This document shows, one piece after another, positions 34,308 through 44,523 of a stretch of 64,000 nucleotides of DNA. The stretch is from Chitinophagaceae bacterium (lineage in GTDB: Bacteria > Bacteroidota > Bacteroidia > Chitinophagales > Chitinophagaceae), in assembly GCA_016721725.1 (NCBI GenBank), contig JADKHN010000004.1, positions 49,634 through 113,633 on the forward strand, written 5' to 3'. The notes under the pieces are model-generated. The model was not told the DNA's origin. It worked only from the letters and a program-made list of their open reading frames with translations, and ran no database searches. How positions within the stretch are numbered: position 1 is the stretch's first letter; each line of letters begins with the position of its first letter. Made by a program: the position numbers and the translations under genes.

Positions 34308-34443
34308 GGTCTGACGTCCTCGTCTGAACGGGCATGAAAGTACTTTCAATGGGCAATGTTCTTGAAAAAAATTTTTTTATGGTCAGACGGAGACGTCAGA
34401 CCATAAAAAAATGCCCGGCTCGTCTTTCCGACAAACCGGGCAT
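34308..34443. terminator. Structured bidirectional terminator region
   Basis: Three nested elements lie between convergent fsa and the small exported-protein gene. A 22-bp imperfect inverted repeat pairs GGTCTGACGTCCTCGTCTGA (34308 on) with its complement at 34381-34402. A hairpin ATGGTC/GACCAT (34379-34384, 34399-34404) is flanked by seven T and seven A. A second hairpin ATGCCCGG/CCGGGCAT (34411-34418, 34436-34443) is followed on the plus strand by CTTGTTTT. Either strand can be terminated. Confidence 0.75.
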
Positions 34444-34463
34444 CTTGTTTTGTGGTCTTCAAT

Positions 34464-34862
34464 TCAATTCTTTTTCTTCCCTGAACCTGATCGGGACTCC
34501 TTCATCAATTCCTCCAGGCTTTTCAGCGCGGGATCGGGCATCTTCTTAATATAAATACTGAATTCCTTATGCAGGGCGGGATCGCTGCGTAAGGTCACGC
34601 GCAGGTCCACTTTATCGAGCCGGGTATCCTTGTCGATCCAGAGGCTGTTGCCACTGAAATGTCCGGCGGATGACCAGAAGATCAGGTATGTACTGTCCAG
34701 GGGGATAAAACGGCCGTTCGACAGTTTGCCGTCGATATTGATGTAATTGAAGGTCCCTTTCTTCAGGCTGTCGGTATAGAGATTCACATAGATGCTCTCC
34801 ACTTTCTGCCCGCGGGCAAAGAGGGCTCCAACACTGAAGAAAAAGAGGAAAAGAATTCTCAA
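34464..34862 (-). CDS. Small exported protein, family not recognised
   Basis: 132 residues with a signal peptide (MRILFLFFFSVGALFARGQ). The mature part is short and beta-rich (GTFNYINIDGKLSNGRFIPL, STYLIFWSSAGHFSGNSLWI) with a basic C-terminus ending GSGKKKN. No known domain is identified. It is transcribed on its own toward the bidirectional terminator; upstream is the MBL-fold gene after an 86-bp gap. Confidence 0.6.
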   Translation of the reverse strand: MRILFLFFFSVGALFARGQKVESIYVNLYTDSLKKGTFNYINIDGKLSNGRFIPLDSTYLIFWSSAGHFSGNSLWIDKDTRLDKVDLRVTLRSDPALHKEFSIYIKKMPDPALKSLEELMKESRSGSGKKKN

Positions 34863-34948
34863 TGGTACTGTTTTTACAAAGATTGAAAAAATTATGCCAG
34901 TCCGTTGGATCCGTCGAACCGATTTTGTTAAATTTTGATTAACGGGGT

Positions 34949-35947
34949 TCAGAGCGGAAAGGTCTGCTTCAGGGTGGCGATCTGGAAACCCTTTGCCTGC
35001 AATAGCTGTAAAGCCCCGCTACCCGGTTTCAGCAGGGGATTGGTGTGATTGAAATGAATGAAACGGATCTTGTTCTTCTCGGCAGCGGGTAATCCTTCAA
35101 ACCGTTTCATGCTTTCCGTGACGAAGGGATGAGGGATCGTGGAGATGTCGCGGTTGTTGATCTCAGCGGCATCAAAAAAAGTAGCGTCCAGGAAGGCGTA
35201 ATCCACCTGCCCGATCAGTGTTTCGATATTCATCTTCCATTTCTCCCATTTGTCGATATCAGGGATGAAGAGGGCCGACTTGTTCGGGCCTTTGATGAGG
35301 AATCCCACTGTTTCAGAGAATTCATCGCGATGGGGAACGCTAAGAGGTCTTATGCTGAGATGATTACCCAGGCTCAGTTCCGTATTCTCCGACAGTTCCT
35401 CCAGCCGGATATTCTTATTATTCACCAATTGACTCCAGGGGCCGTTCGTTTCTAAATAGGAACGCATACGAGGCATGGCGTAAACGGGGACTTCGGTTGC
35501 ATTCAGGGCTTCCTTGCCCAGGTACATGAGACCGGTATAATGCCCGATATGTGCATGGGTGAGGAAAATGCCATCGGGGGTTAAGCCGGAGCCGGGCTCA
35601 GCTCCCTCATTGAAGATGCTTAATTGCCGGGTCATATCGGGAGTCGCTTCAAAGAGATATCGCTTTTTATTCCCGGGATCGATGAGCCCGAGAGAAACCA
35701 CCATCCGGTTGGGATCGGGATGGTCAAAGAGGTCTTTGCAGCAATCTTTTTTACAACCGATCTGCGGAGAACCGGCATCCTGGATGGTGCCGAGGATCAC
35801 GAGCCTTGGAGAGGCTCCGGCCGACAGCTGCTCAACGATCGGGGTCTTCCTGTTCTCCACCGGTGTCAGGCCGCTCAATAATACAGACAGGCCGATCAGC
35901 AGAAGGGCGTAATTGCATCTTATCGGAAAAAGTAGATTAAAAGGCAT
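34949..35947 (-). CDS. PqqB-like MBL-fold metallohydrolase
   Basis: 332 residues. A signal-anchor-like N-terminus (YALLLIGLSVLLSGLTPV) precedes a metallo-beta-lactamase fold with LVILGTIQDAGSPQIGCKKD at about 48, the variant metal motif THAHIGHYTGLMYLGKEAL at about 131 (in place of HxHxDH), VPHRDEFSETVGFLI at about 203 and FLDATFFDAAEI at about 256. The CKKDCC and QDAGSPQIGC pattern resembles PqqB, but no other PQQ biosynthesis gene is nearby, so PQQ synthesis is not implied. It overlaps the end of the PorP/SprF gene by 11 bp and is probably in one transcript with it. Confidence 0.75.
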   Translation of the reverse strand: MPFNLLFPIRCNYALLLIGLSVLLSGLTPVENRKTPIVEQLSAGASPRLVILGTIQDAGSPQIGCKKDCCKDLFDHPDPNRMVVSLGLIDPGNKKRYLFEATPDMTRQLSIFNEGAEPGSGLTPDGIFLTHAHIGHYTGLMYLGKEALNATEVPVYAMPRMRSYLETNGPWSQLVNNKNIRLEELSENTELSLGNHLSIRPLSVPHRDEFSETVGFLIKGPNKSALFIPDIDKWEKWKMNIETLIGQVDYAFLDATFFDAAEINNRDISTIPHPFVTESMKRFEGLPAAEKNKIRFIHFNHTNPLLKPGSGALQLLQAKGFQIATLKQTFPL

Positions 35948-36835
35948 ATCTCAGCATGATCTCATGGGCACCGAATCCCGATTCGAATGTGCTTACCGGG
36001 TTATTGTAAATATCATAGGCATAGCCGATCGTCAGTTTGTGTTTGATCTTGACACCTAGGAAGACCGTGTAATCCTGCCGGTAATGCGCGCTGAAACCGA
36101 AATGCAGCAGGTCTTTATGATAGAGGATGAGGCCTCCTTCATAATCCACCGGCGCTTCGGGCTGGTAACGCACTTCAACATGCGGCAGCAGCACGTTCGC
36201 CTCATCGGTCCGGATATAATAATTGGCGGCCAGGAAGTACTGGCGGTATAACATACCCTTGGGGTTAGCCGCTGTTTTAATGAATCCCAGTTTGGGCTGG
36301 ATCAGCTGTTTGGCGGAGATGCCCACATTCAGCGTGTTGGAACGGTAATAGATCCCCGCATTGGCATCACCCTTGATGGTGGATCCGGATGAGGCCAGGA
36401 GGGGATCATTGGGCAGGGAGGCCGCGATCTTGCTCTTATCCACCCGGAACTGGATCACCTGTCCGCCCAGACCGATCATCAGGCGCTTGTCGCCGCCCAG
36501 GTGCACACTGTAGGATAGATTCAGTTCGCCTCCCGTTCTGCTGGTGGGCCCGGTCTTATCGCTGTAGAGCACAATACCCAGGCCCGTATTCATTTTCGCG
36601 AAATACTTATCGGCGAAGAGGACCGCGGTGACGGGACCGCCTTCAATGCCCGACCACTGGCTGCGGTAGGCGCCTCCCACGGTGCCAGAGCCATTGGCGC
36701 CAACGGCGGCGGGGTTTTGCAGGAAACTGTGCTCCATGAACTGGCTCACCTTGTAGAGTTGTTGCCCGGTCGCCGTACTGAAGAACAGCAAACCGTGATT
36801 AAAGCTATAATTGAACTGAGTGATTTGATTCTCAT
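35937..36835 (-). CDS. PorP/SprF family type IX secretion protein (frameshifted near 36790)
   Basis: About 299 residues when repaired. The downstream frame holds the family signature VSQFMEHSFLQNPAAVGANG and a barrel with GLGIVLYSDKTGPTSRTGGE and YAYDIYNNPVSTFESGFGAH, LRYAF at the end. The ATG at 36835 opens a signal peptide in another frame (MRIKSLSSIIALITV) that joins the downstream LLFFSTATGQ if one T is restored in the GGTTTGCTG run at about 36790. The joined peptide is a perfect signal sequence, so a 1-base deletion is almost certain. PorP/SprF proteins are outer membrane partners of type B T9SS cargo; the cargo-type gene lies immediately upstream. Confidence 0.85.
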
Positions 36836-36855
36836 GATTCGATCTTTTAGGAATA

Positions 36856-38780
36856 TTATCTTAAAATGGTGACATTGCCTTTACGTTCAACCTGTGCGTT
36901 GTTGATGAGTACGTATTTGATCACATAATAGTAAGTGCCGTCGGGCAATGCCTTTCCTTTATAAGTACCATCCCAGTCATTGTGGTAATCCGAAGATTCA
37001 AAGACCCGGCTGCCATAGCGGTTGAATACCTGGACATTGGCCCTGAGCAGGCAGTTTCCATCGGTGATGAACCATCGGTCGTTATACCCGTCCTGATTGG
37101 GCGTGAACGCGTTCATCGGGTTGGTGCAGTTAGGGATCACCGTGATGGTCACGTTCGCAGTGGCGAAACAACCCTGGCTATTGGTGATGCGCAGGGTATA
37201 GGTAGTGGTGGTGGCTGGCTTGGCCACGGGGTTGAGGATATTGGTGGCGCTGAGTCCGGCCGCCGGGGTCCATGAATAGGTACCGGAACTGCCACTGCCC
37301 TGTAAAATGACACTGCTGCCTTCCAGGATGCTTGAGCCGGGACCCGCATTGGCGGTAACGCCGGGCAATACGGAAACGGTGAAGGACTTGCTGTTAAGGC
37401 AATTGCCCAGCCGCGCCACCAGGGTATATTGAGTGGTTGCCGTTGGCGATACGACCGGGTTGGCGATCGTTGAACTGCTCAGTCCGGTGGCCGGTGTCCA
37501 GGTAAATGAGGTCCCGTTGCTAACGGTGTTGGCATTGAATGAGGCCCCGCTGCAGATCGTGGTGTCGGCATGCACCGTCAGGGTGACGGCGGTTTGCACG
37601 GTCACGGTAAAGGTGCGGCTGATGGTACAGGTCCCGGTGGTCCCGGTAACGGTGTACGTGGTGGTGGATGTTGGAGATAAAACGGGACTGGCGATGGCCG
37701 GGTTACTAACCCCGGTGGTGGGCGACCAGCTATAGGTTGCCGCATTGCTCGTGATATTGGCGTTGAAGGAAGCTCCGTTGCAGATACTGGTATCTGAACG
37801 GTTCGACATGCTCAGGTTATTGGTCAGGGTGATGGTCACCGGAACGACCGTGCTGCAGTTGTTGCCGTCGAGTATGGTTGCCTGGTAGTTACCCGGCGCC
37901 AGGTTGGTGGCGGTTAGACCGGTCTGCACGGGTACGGTATTCCAGGTCACCGTATACGGCGTGGTCACACCCGTGGGTACCAGGGTGGCGCTGCCGGTGG
38001 ATGAACAGGTTGCATTGGTGATATTGGCTGTAACATTCTGTGTATTGGAAATGCCGGAAAGGGCGAAAAGATGGAATTGGGATAAGGTGCGTTGTTGCCG
38101 GCCGTGGTCACGTTGGTAAAATTCAGTTTCAGTACCGTTTTTTGTTTTTCAGCACAGGTTAAGGGGATATTGACATAATACATCCTCGGATTGGAAGGGA
38201 ACGCATCTGCTTCAGTGGCCGGAGTGGCCCGGGTGACCCGTCCAAATCCGGATAAGACGACATTGGTCGTATTATTGAACCAGTCGGGCAGGGAATAATT
38301 GGTGAGTACATTGGAGATGGTGCCATCGGTAAAAAAGACCCGGACATTGACAAGACTAGTGCCTTCGGTGGTGAGGGCCAATACCCGGAGCGAATTGAAT
38401 TTAGCCGGGGTGGTGAGGGACAGGTCCCCGGTTTGTGTCCTTTGCAGCAGGAGGGCATTATTGCTGTTATAAGCGGCCATTTGATAACTGCCTGCCGCAT
38501 CGGTGATGGTGCCATTGTCGGGCAATCCGCCACCGCCAAAATTATTGGTGATCCGGAAGGCGACGGTATACATCACTTTGTTCGACTGGGTTACGCCATC
38601 CATGGCAATGGTGGTATTGGTCAGTGAACTGGTACCCGATTCGGCCACCACATCGTGGTTGAATCCCGTGACGGGTACCGGTACAAAGGGCTGGCTGAAA
38701 ACCGGGGCCTGGAAGCAGGTCAGGAGGAGAATGGCCAGGATGGTCTTACTGAAAAAATGAAGGCCGCGTTTGTTTGGCAT
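36856..38780 (-). CDS. T9SS type B cargo protein with gliding-motility-associated C-terminal domain (frameshifted near 38057)
   Basis: About 640 residues when repaired. Signal peptide to about residue 29 (ILAILLLTCFQAPVFSQ). The N-terminal half (about 30-240) is an unassigned beta-rich domain. Three repeated Ig/PKD-like modules follow, each with C(N/S)GASFNAN and P(T/A)TGxS motifs. The C-terminal 85 residues are the type B sorting domain (NAFTPNQDGYNDRW, VQVFNRYGSRVFES, LPDGTYYYVIKY). The two halves are in different frames; adding one T at the TTTTCGCC run around 38057 restores IFFALSGISNTQNVTA. It should be exported by the T9SS and held at the surface with the PorP/SprF protein encoded just downstream. 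Confidence 0.85.
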
Positions 38781-38957
38781 AATGAAGAATTTAAAGCGGT
38801 TGATTCAATGCGCAATGAGCCGGTACCGGTGGACCGGGTCCGGGAAATAAATTTTCAAAGGATGGGGGCGGGTAATGCCGGAAGCAAGGGATATTAGGAT
38901 GATCAGTTTTGGTGCCCTAATGTACAATTTTTTAGGAAGGCAGCGGGAATTTTTCAA

Positions 38958-38996
38958 ATGAAAAACCCTGTCCCGGGCTTTAGCTCAGGACAGGGC
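38958..38996 (-). terminator. Intrinsic terminator after the TPR gene
   Basis: CCCTGTCC (38966-38973) and GGACAGGG (38988-38995) form an 8-bp stem. On the minus strand TTTTT (38965-38961) follows, terminating the TPR-protein gene that ends at 39020. Confidence 0.8.
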
Positions 38997-39019
38997 GGAT
39001 GGGGCAGGGGATGAAGGGA

Positions 39020-40170
39020 TCAAAGCGCGTTCACTTTCGGCTGCAGCTTCTCCACATGCTTTGAGTTCAGTTGTTTGAGTTCGTCCAACATTTTCTGGGC
39101 CTTGTATTTGTCTTTCTGCTGGACGTACATCAGGCAGGCATAATAGCGGGCGTTCTCATTGTTCGGGCTCAGACTGATGGCCTTGTTGAAGTGGTACTCC
39201 GCATCACTGAATCCGCCGGTCTTGTAATAAGCGAAACCCAGTTCCACAAAGGCGGCCGTATAAGTGGTTTCGGCTTCAACCGCTTTCTTCAGGTAATTGA
39301 TGGCGGCGGAATATTCGCCTTTGGAATTGGAGCAATAGCCAAGTCCGAAATTTGCCTTGCGTTCATTGGTCTTTACCCCGAGGGTCTTGCGGTACCATTC
39401 CATGGCCTGGTCGCAATCCTTGATATTGTCGCGGTACACTTCAGCGATGCCGTTATACGGAATATGGCTTTTGGGATCGATCTCCATGGCCTTTTTGAAC
39501 TGGGCGATGGCCTCCTCATTCCTTTTCAGTTTGGTATTGGCAAAGCCGAGTTCGAGATAGGTGTTCAGGAAATCTTTCTTGTATTCAAGCGAGCGGTTGA
39601 GCTTAGTGATGGCTTGCTCATATTCCTTCAACGCGTTATGGCTGAATCCTTCCGGTACCAGTAGAGATAATCCTTGATCTCGTCCTTGGCATTGGCCTCG
39701 TACTGGTTGAATTGCCTGATCGCGGAAGAGTATTTCTCTTCATCATAGTCGATATAACCCAGTTGCTTGAACGCGAGGGAATAATCCTTCTTAAGTTCCA
39801 GGCACCGGTTAAAATGGATCCAGGCCGAATCGTTATTGCCCAGTTTATAGAAAGCGAATCCCAGTTCAAAATAGACCTTGGGGATATCGGGCCAGCCTAC
39901 CCTCGCCTTATTCAGGTAATCGATGGCGCTGTTGTATTTGGCCAGCTCATTCTGGCACCAGCCTGCATTGTACAGGGCATCCGTATAATTCGCCTTGATC
40001 GCTATGGCTTTTTTGAATTTGTCCAGCGCCTCGGCCGTTTGCCTGTTATCCTTCAGTTTGATGCCCTCGTTATACAGTTGCAGCGCCGCTGCGGGCACTT
40101 GGGCAAGACCGGTCATTGAACCGGTGAGCAAAAGGATGGCGAAGAGGCTCCGTATGATTTTCTTTTTCAT
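39020..40170 (-). CDS. TPR-repeat exported protein (frameshifted near 39650)
   Basis: About 383 residues when repaired. Signal peptide MKKKIIRSLFAILLLTGSMTGLAQ. The remainder is a continuous array of about nine to ten TPR units, for example DALYNAGWCQNELAKYNSAI, PKVYFELGFAFYKLGNNDSA and YTAAFVELGFAYYKTGGFSD. The frames break where DYLYWYRK ends; restoring one A in the CGGAAGG run near 39650 continues as GFSHNALKEYEQAITKLN. TPR arrays are protein-binding scaffolds; the partner is unknown. A terminator lies 24 bp downstream. It is separated from the S9 peptidase gene by 71 bp on the same strand. Confidence 0.8.
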
Positions 40171-40241
40171 GGTGCAAATTTAATGAACCGCTGGCGGTAT
40201 CCCATACCGTCTTCAGGGTATTCGCAAAAAACGGGCCATCC

Positions 40242-42656
40242 CTATTTCACATAGGGAGTATTCGCGTATTTCACATATTTGTTCAGCCACTGGTTCTGCT
40301 CCCAGAGCATGTGCAGGATATTCTCCTTAGCCGCGTATCCGTGCGATTCGAAAGGCAGCTGCACAAAACGGACCGTTCCGCCATGGCCTTTGATCGCATT
40401 GTACAGGCGCTCACTTTGGATAGGGAAGGTGCCGGGATTATTATCCGCTTCACCATGGATCATCAATAACGGCGTCTTGATCTGGTTGGCAAAACTGAAA
40501 GGACTCATGTTGAAATAGACCTCAGGCGCCATCCAGTAAGTGCGTTCCTCATTCTGGAAACCGAAGGGCGTAAGGGGTGCGGTTATAGGCCCCGCTGCGG
40601 GCGATACCGGCCTTGAACAGTTTGGTATGGGCCAGCAGGTTGGCCGTCATGAAGGCGCCGTAACTGTGGCCTCCAACGGCAACGCGTGTACTATCACCCA
40701 CACCCATCTCGGCGATCTTGTTGATGGCGGCTTCGGCGCTCCAGGTAAGCTGCTCCACGAAATTGTCATTGGGTTGCTTGTCGCCTTCACCCACGATCGG
40801 GAATTCGGTATTGTCCATGATGGCATAGCCCTGGGTGGCCCAGAAGATGATGGATCCGTATCCCACCCGGGTGAACGTGTATTTGCTGCCCCTCAGTTGG
40901 GCCGCGTCGGCAGCGCTCTTGAACTCACGGGGATAGGCCCACATGATCACGGGGAGCGGACCGTCCTTCTTCTGATCGTATCCCTTGGGCAGGTAGAGGT
41001 CTGCGGCCAGGTCAACGCCGTCCTTGCGCTTATACATGATCTTCTGTTTGGTGATGCCGCGCAAGCCGGGCTGCGGGTCCGGGAAATCAGTGATGGTCTT
41101 GACGGTATTGTTCTTCAGGTCTCGCAGGTAATAATTGGGCTGCTCGGTCTGGCTCTGGCGGTTGGTCACCAGGAGCATCTTGTCGTAATCGATGACGTCG
41201 GTGACGGTCTCGTAGTAAGGCTCTTTACAACGCCAGAGTATCTTCGTCTCTTTGGTGTTGATGTTGAAACTGGAGATGAAGGGCAAGTCTCCCTTGGGTG
41301 ATGAACCCGTACCCCGCATGAATAAGGTATTGCCGTTCGAAAGTTTGACGGCGTTGCGCCCGAATTGATTCTTTTCGGTCATCGGGGTGCCCGGGTCATT
41401 GTAGGCGTCATCGGTGCTCCGGTCGATCAGCAGTTCCAGTTTGCCGTCGGGACTCAGCTTGCTCAGTTTCTGCCGGTGTTTCACCCTCGACATCTCGGAG
41501 ACCAGGAAGAGTCCGGAACCGGCATCGGTGATGCCGCCCATGCGCATAGTCGTTTTAGTGAGTTCGGCGGGCGATCCGGTGAAGGGCGCAGCCAGGGTAT
41601 AGGCCGCGTCATGGAAATCCACTTTTTTCTTGATCAGGCCGCTGTCGAGCGGTTCGATCCAGACCAGGGTGGCCGGTGAATTCGGCAGCCAGTTGAAACC
41701 GCGCGGGGCGTTCAGCACATTGTCATATCCCGAGGGGAGCCAGTTCGCTGCTGGGCAGATCCGCCAGTTTCTTTACTTACTTGCCATTGAGGTCGGTGAC
41801 CAGCATGGTGGAATTGAAACCTCCTGCGGTAACGAGGTAGGAGAAGGGCTTATTGATCCTTTTCATCAAAAGGTACTTGTGGTCGGGCGATATGTTCGCG
41901 AAACTATAAATGGCCGGTGTTCCTACCTTGGTCTCCACGCCATTGGTATTGCGCATCAGTTGCGTGGTGCCGTAGAATTCGAACAGGGATTCATCATAGG
42001 GTGTCTTGATGAGGTCCTGGTAGGTCACACTGGCAGCCACTTTGCCCAGGTTCTCCGGATGACGGGTCCCTTGGGCGCCAGCGGTTTCTTCGGTGCCATG
42101 GATAGCGGTTTGCTGATGGCCGAATAGAGGATGCTGTTGTTATCGATCCAGTCGAAGGCGGCATTCAGAACCTGGTTCAGAGGCGTCTTGTTGATCTTCA
42201 TGGCCTTCCTGGTCTTGATATCGATCACATAGGCATCAACCGTGTTGTCGGTAGTATGGGTGAATGCGGCCTTGTCGCCGGAAGGGCTCCAGGTCAGGTT
42301 GCCGCCCTTGAGGTTGGCGGAAGTCCGGTGACCGGGTATTCCTTGCCGGTAGCGACCTGCTTCAGCAGGATCCCGGTGAAATAGGAGCTGCGACTGGGAG
42401 AAAAATTATTGGGGTTGATGCGCAGGCCGGCGATGCGGAGTTCGGGCTGGGCCAGGTCTTCCACCGTGGGCATACTGCTGCGGTCCATCACCAGCATCCA
42501 TTCGCCCTTATCGTCGAAACTGACACCCGGCGTGGGTTTGGCCATGACGAGGTCGTAGATGTCCTTGGGCGGTACCTGGTAATTGATGGCGTCCTGGGCC
42601 AGGAGGCTTGTACTGATCGCCAACAGGAAAACAAAAAATAATTTTTTGAGCAGCAT
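40242..42656 (-). CDS. S9 (prolyl oligopeptidase) family serine peptidase, broken by about five frameshifts
   Basis: About 800 residues when repaired. Signal peptide MLLKKLFFVFLLAISTSLLAQ. The N-terminal two-thirds is a beta-propeller (pieces 42656-42300, 42300-42064, 42064-41777, then from 41720). The C-terminal alpha/beta-hydrolase domain has the catalytic Ser in RVAVGGHSYGAFMTANLLAH, the Asp in PLLMIHGEADNNPG and the His in LPFESHGYAAKENI. Breaks lie near 42305, 42062, 41776 (in-frame TAA in AAGTAAGTAAAG), 41735 (extra C) and 40548 (extra C in ACCCCTT). Each is repaired by a small indel and the triad is complete, so a functional secreted peptidase is more likely than a pseudogene. Confidence 0.78.
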
Positions 42657-42677
42657 GGTCGTTCGGTTTATGAATGG

Positions 42678-43343
42678 TTAATTGGAGATGCCAACACGAT
42701 GTTTAAGGAATTCATTTTTGTTGAGTTCATTGAGCATGAACAGGGCCAGGTCGCCGGCATTGACCTGGTATTTATTGGGCAGGGGAACATAGTCCTCCGC
42801 GGTGATGAATGACCCCGTAGGACCTTCATTGATGATATTGGGCGGACAAACAAAGGTCCATTCCAGCCCGCTTTCCTTCAGCATTTCCCAGGCCTTCCGG
42901 TGTTCGAGGCCGACGGCCTTGTATTCCTCGGGGTAATCATCCTGGTCGATCAGCAGGCTTTTGTCGTCGGCATTGAGCACGCCCATGCCGCCGATGCCGA
43001 TGATGCGGTTCACGCCGGCCTTCTTCATCTGGGCGATGATGTTCTTAATGCCGAGGGTCCGCGTCTTGTCGTTGCTGTCGGTGCCGCCGCCGATCGCGGT
43101 CAGTACCGCGTCGCATCCGCGGATGGCATTCAGCACCTCCGTCGCGTCGAACAAGGCACCCTGGATGCGTTGCAGGTTCGGGTCATCGGGGAAGTCGGTG
43201 GTATATACATTGCGGCCAAAAGCCCTGACGGTATGCCCGTTGAAAAGGGCCTGCTGAACCAACTGGCGGCCAACCATGCCGGTGGCGCCGAAAACGATGA
43301 TTTTCTGCTGGTGCAATGCAAACGATGAAAAGGCCTTAACCAA
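42678..43343 (-). CDS. NAD(P)-binding Rossmann-fold (NmrA/SDR-a-like) protein
   Basis: 221 residues. KIIVFGATGMVGRQLVQQAL at about 14-33 is the dinucleotide-binding GxxGxxG motif of atypical SDRs. DAVLTAIGGGTDS and VNRIIGIGGMGVLN follow, and the C-terminal SGLEWTFVCPPNIINEGPTG matches the substrate region of NAD(P)H-binding family proteins. No catalytic YxxxK is present, so it may be a redox sensor or a reductase of unknown substrate. The reading frame is intact despite lying in the frameshift-rich zone. Divergent from the TrpG/PabA gene. Confidence 0.8.
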   Translation of the reverse strand: MVKAFSSFALHQQKIIVFGATGMVGRQLVQQALFNGHTVRAFGRNVYTTDFPDDPNLQRIQGALFDATEVLNAIRGCDAVLTAIGGGTDSNDKTRTLGIKNIIAQMKKAGVNRIIGIGGMGVLNADDKSLLIDQDDYPEEYKAVGLEHRKAWEMLKESGLEWTFVCPPNIINEGPTGSFITAEDYVPLPNKYQVNAGDLALFMLNELNKNEFLKHRVGISN

Positions 43344-43533
43344 AACAAAAAGATCCGAGTCAACCAGTTGAATTGAATAAAGTTACATCATCTGCGCTAA
43401 GAATTCGCGCTGCCCATGATTTTTGGCAGTTCCGGGATTGTTTTGTTTAATTGCGAAAAGAATGGTTGATTTGAGGTTCAGTAGAACCGGACCAGGATCC
43501 CATTCATCACACCTGCCGGTATCTGCAGTCCCG

Positions 43534-44113
43534 ATGCGCATACTTGTACTGGATAATTACGATTCGTTCACCTATACCCTGGTTCACCTGGCCGAATACC
43601 TGACCCGGGGCAGGGTGGATGTCTTTACCAATGACCAGATCAGCCTGGAGCAAGTGGCGGCCTACGACAGGATCATCCTGTCACCCGGACCCGGCATTCC
43701 TTCTGAATCGGGTATCCTCTTGCCATTGATCAAAACATACGCATCCTGCAGGTCCATCCTGGGCGTTTGCCTGGGGCACCAGGCCATTGCGGAAGCCTTT
43801 GGCGCCAAACTGCTCAACCTGGATACTGTTTTTCACGGGGTGGCCACCCCGATCCGGCTGGAAAAGACCGGCGGCATCTGGGCCGGACTCCCGGCTGAAC
43901 TGGAAGTGGGGCGCTATCACAGCTGGGTGGTCAGTGAGGATGATCTTCCCGAGGAACTGGAGATCACGGCCCGGGACGAGCAGGGCTATATCATGGGACT
44001 GCAGCACCGGGAATATGATGTCCAGGGGTGTCCAGTTCCATCCCGAAAGCATCCTGACCCCCCTGGGAGAGAAGATCATGAAGAACTGGCTGGATAGAAG
44101 TCTGTCAGGCTGA
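43534..44113 (+). CDS. trpG: Anthranilate/aminodeoxychorismate synthase glutamine amidotransferase subunit (frameshift near 44028)
   Basis: About 192 residues when repaired, the usual length. MRILVLDNYDSFTYTLVHLA starts at 43534; DRIILSPGPGIPSESG at about 46, the catalytic Cys in ILGVCLGHQAIAEAFG at about 76 and the catalytic His/Glu in VQFHPESILTP near the end. The last 25 residues are in another frame; removing one G from the CAGGGGTGT run at about 44028 restores QGVQFHPES. Bacterial TrpG and PabA are not separable by sequence here; no trpE/pabB gene is adjacent, so the symbol is a best guess. The region downstream to trpF consists of repeats. Confidence 0.8.
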
Positions 44114-44165
44114 GCTTGTCGAAGCCTTGTCGAAGCCTTGTCGAAGTCCTGTCGAAGACTGCTTT
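44107..44165 (+). repeat. GTCGAAG tandem tract
   Basis: CTTGTCGAAGCCTTGTCGAAG and close variants repeat with an 11-bp period about four times directly after the TrpG/PabA stop. A related single copy (CTGAGCCTGTCGAAGACCTG) lies at about 45207-45226. Confidence 0.7.
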
Positions 44166-44245
44166 CAGATCCGAACTCTTCGTTTAATAGCACAATGTGG
44201 TTAAACTTTGTAGATGGAATTGGTAAAAGATCTTCAAAAAGTGAA

Positions 44246-44505
44246 GTCTATATTTCAGGGAACTGAATTTGAGATTACAGTAGTATCCCGAAAGCTTTCG
44301 GGACTTAATCAGGGCTACCCCGGTCCAGATAGCTATCGGGAGAGGTAATTCCTGCCTGCCGGCAGGCAGGTTTGCCGGGTGTCTTTTTTGCTTGCCCCGA
44401 CGATCCCGATGAATATCGGGAGGAACTCGGGGGTTACTTTTTGCCTGCCCCGAAGAGCGGAGCGGAACTCGGGGGACAAGCAAAAAGTGACAAAATAAAA
44501 CTCAC
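44246..44505 (+). repeat. Composite palindrome-rich repeat, copy 1
   Basis: Begins with TCTATATTTCAGGGAACTGA, then TACAGTAGTATCCCGAAAGC and the rest of the TCCCGAAAGCTTTCGGGA palindrome (44286-44303), CCTGCCTGCCGGCAGGCAGG (44351-44370), another TCCCGATGAATATCGGGA (44404-44421), and ends in GGACAAGCAAAAAGTGAC, which pairs with GTTACTTTTTGCCTGCCCC at 44432-44450. A second, shorter copy lies at 47656-47836. It fills the trpG-trpF gap; the terminal stem could act as a terminator. Confidence 0.8.
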
Positions 44506-44523
44506 TCAATAAACCGATAAACC

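Noticed and set aside
34949..35947. PQQ biosynthesis suggested by PqqB resemblance
   Set aside because: No pqqA, C, D or E is nearby and the metal motif differs (HAHIGH); called PqqB-like only.
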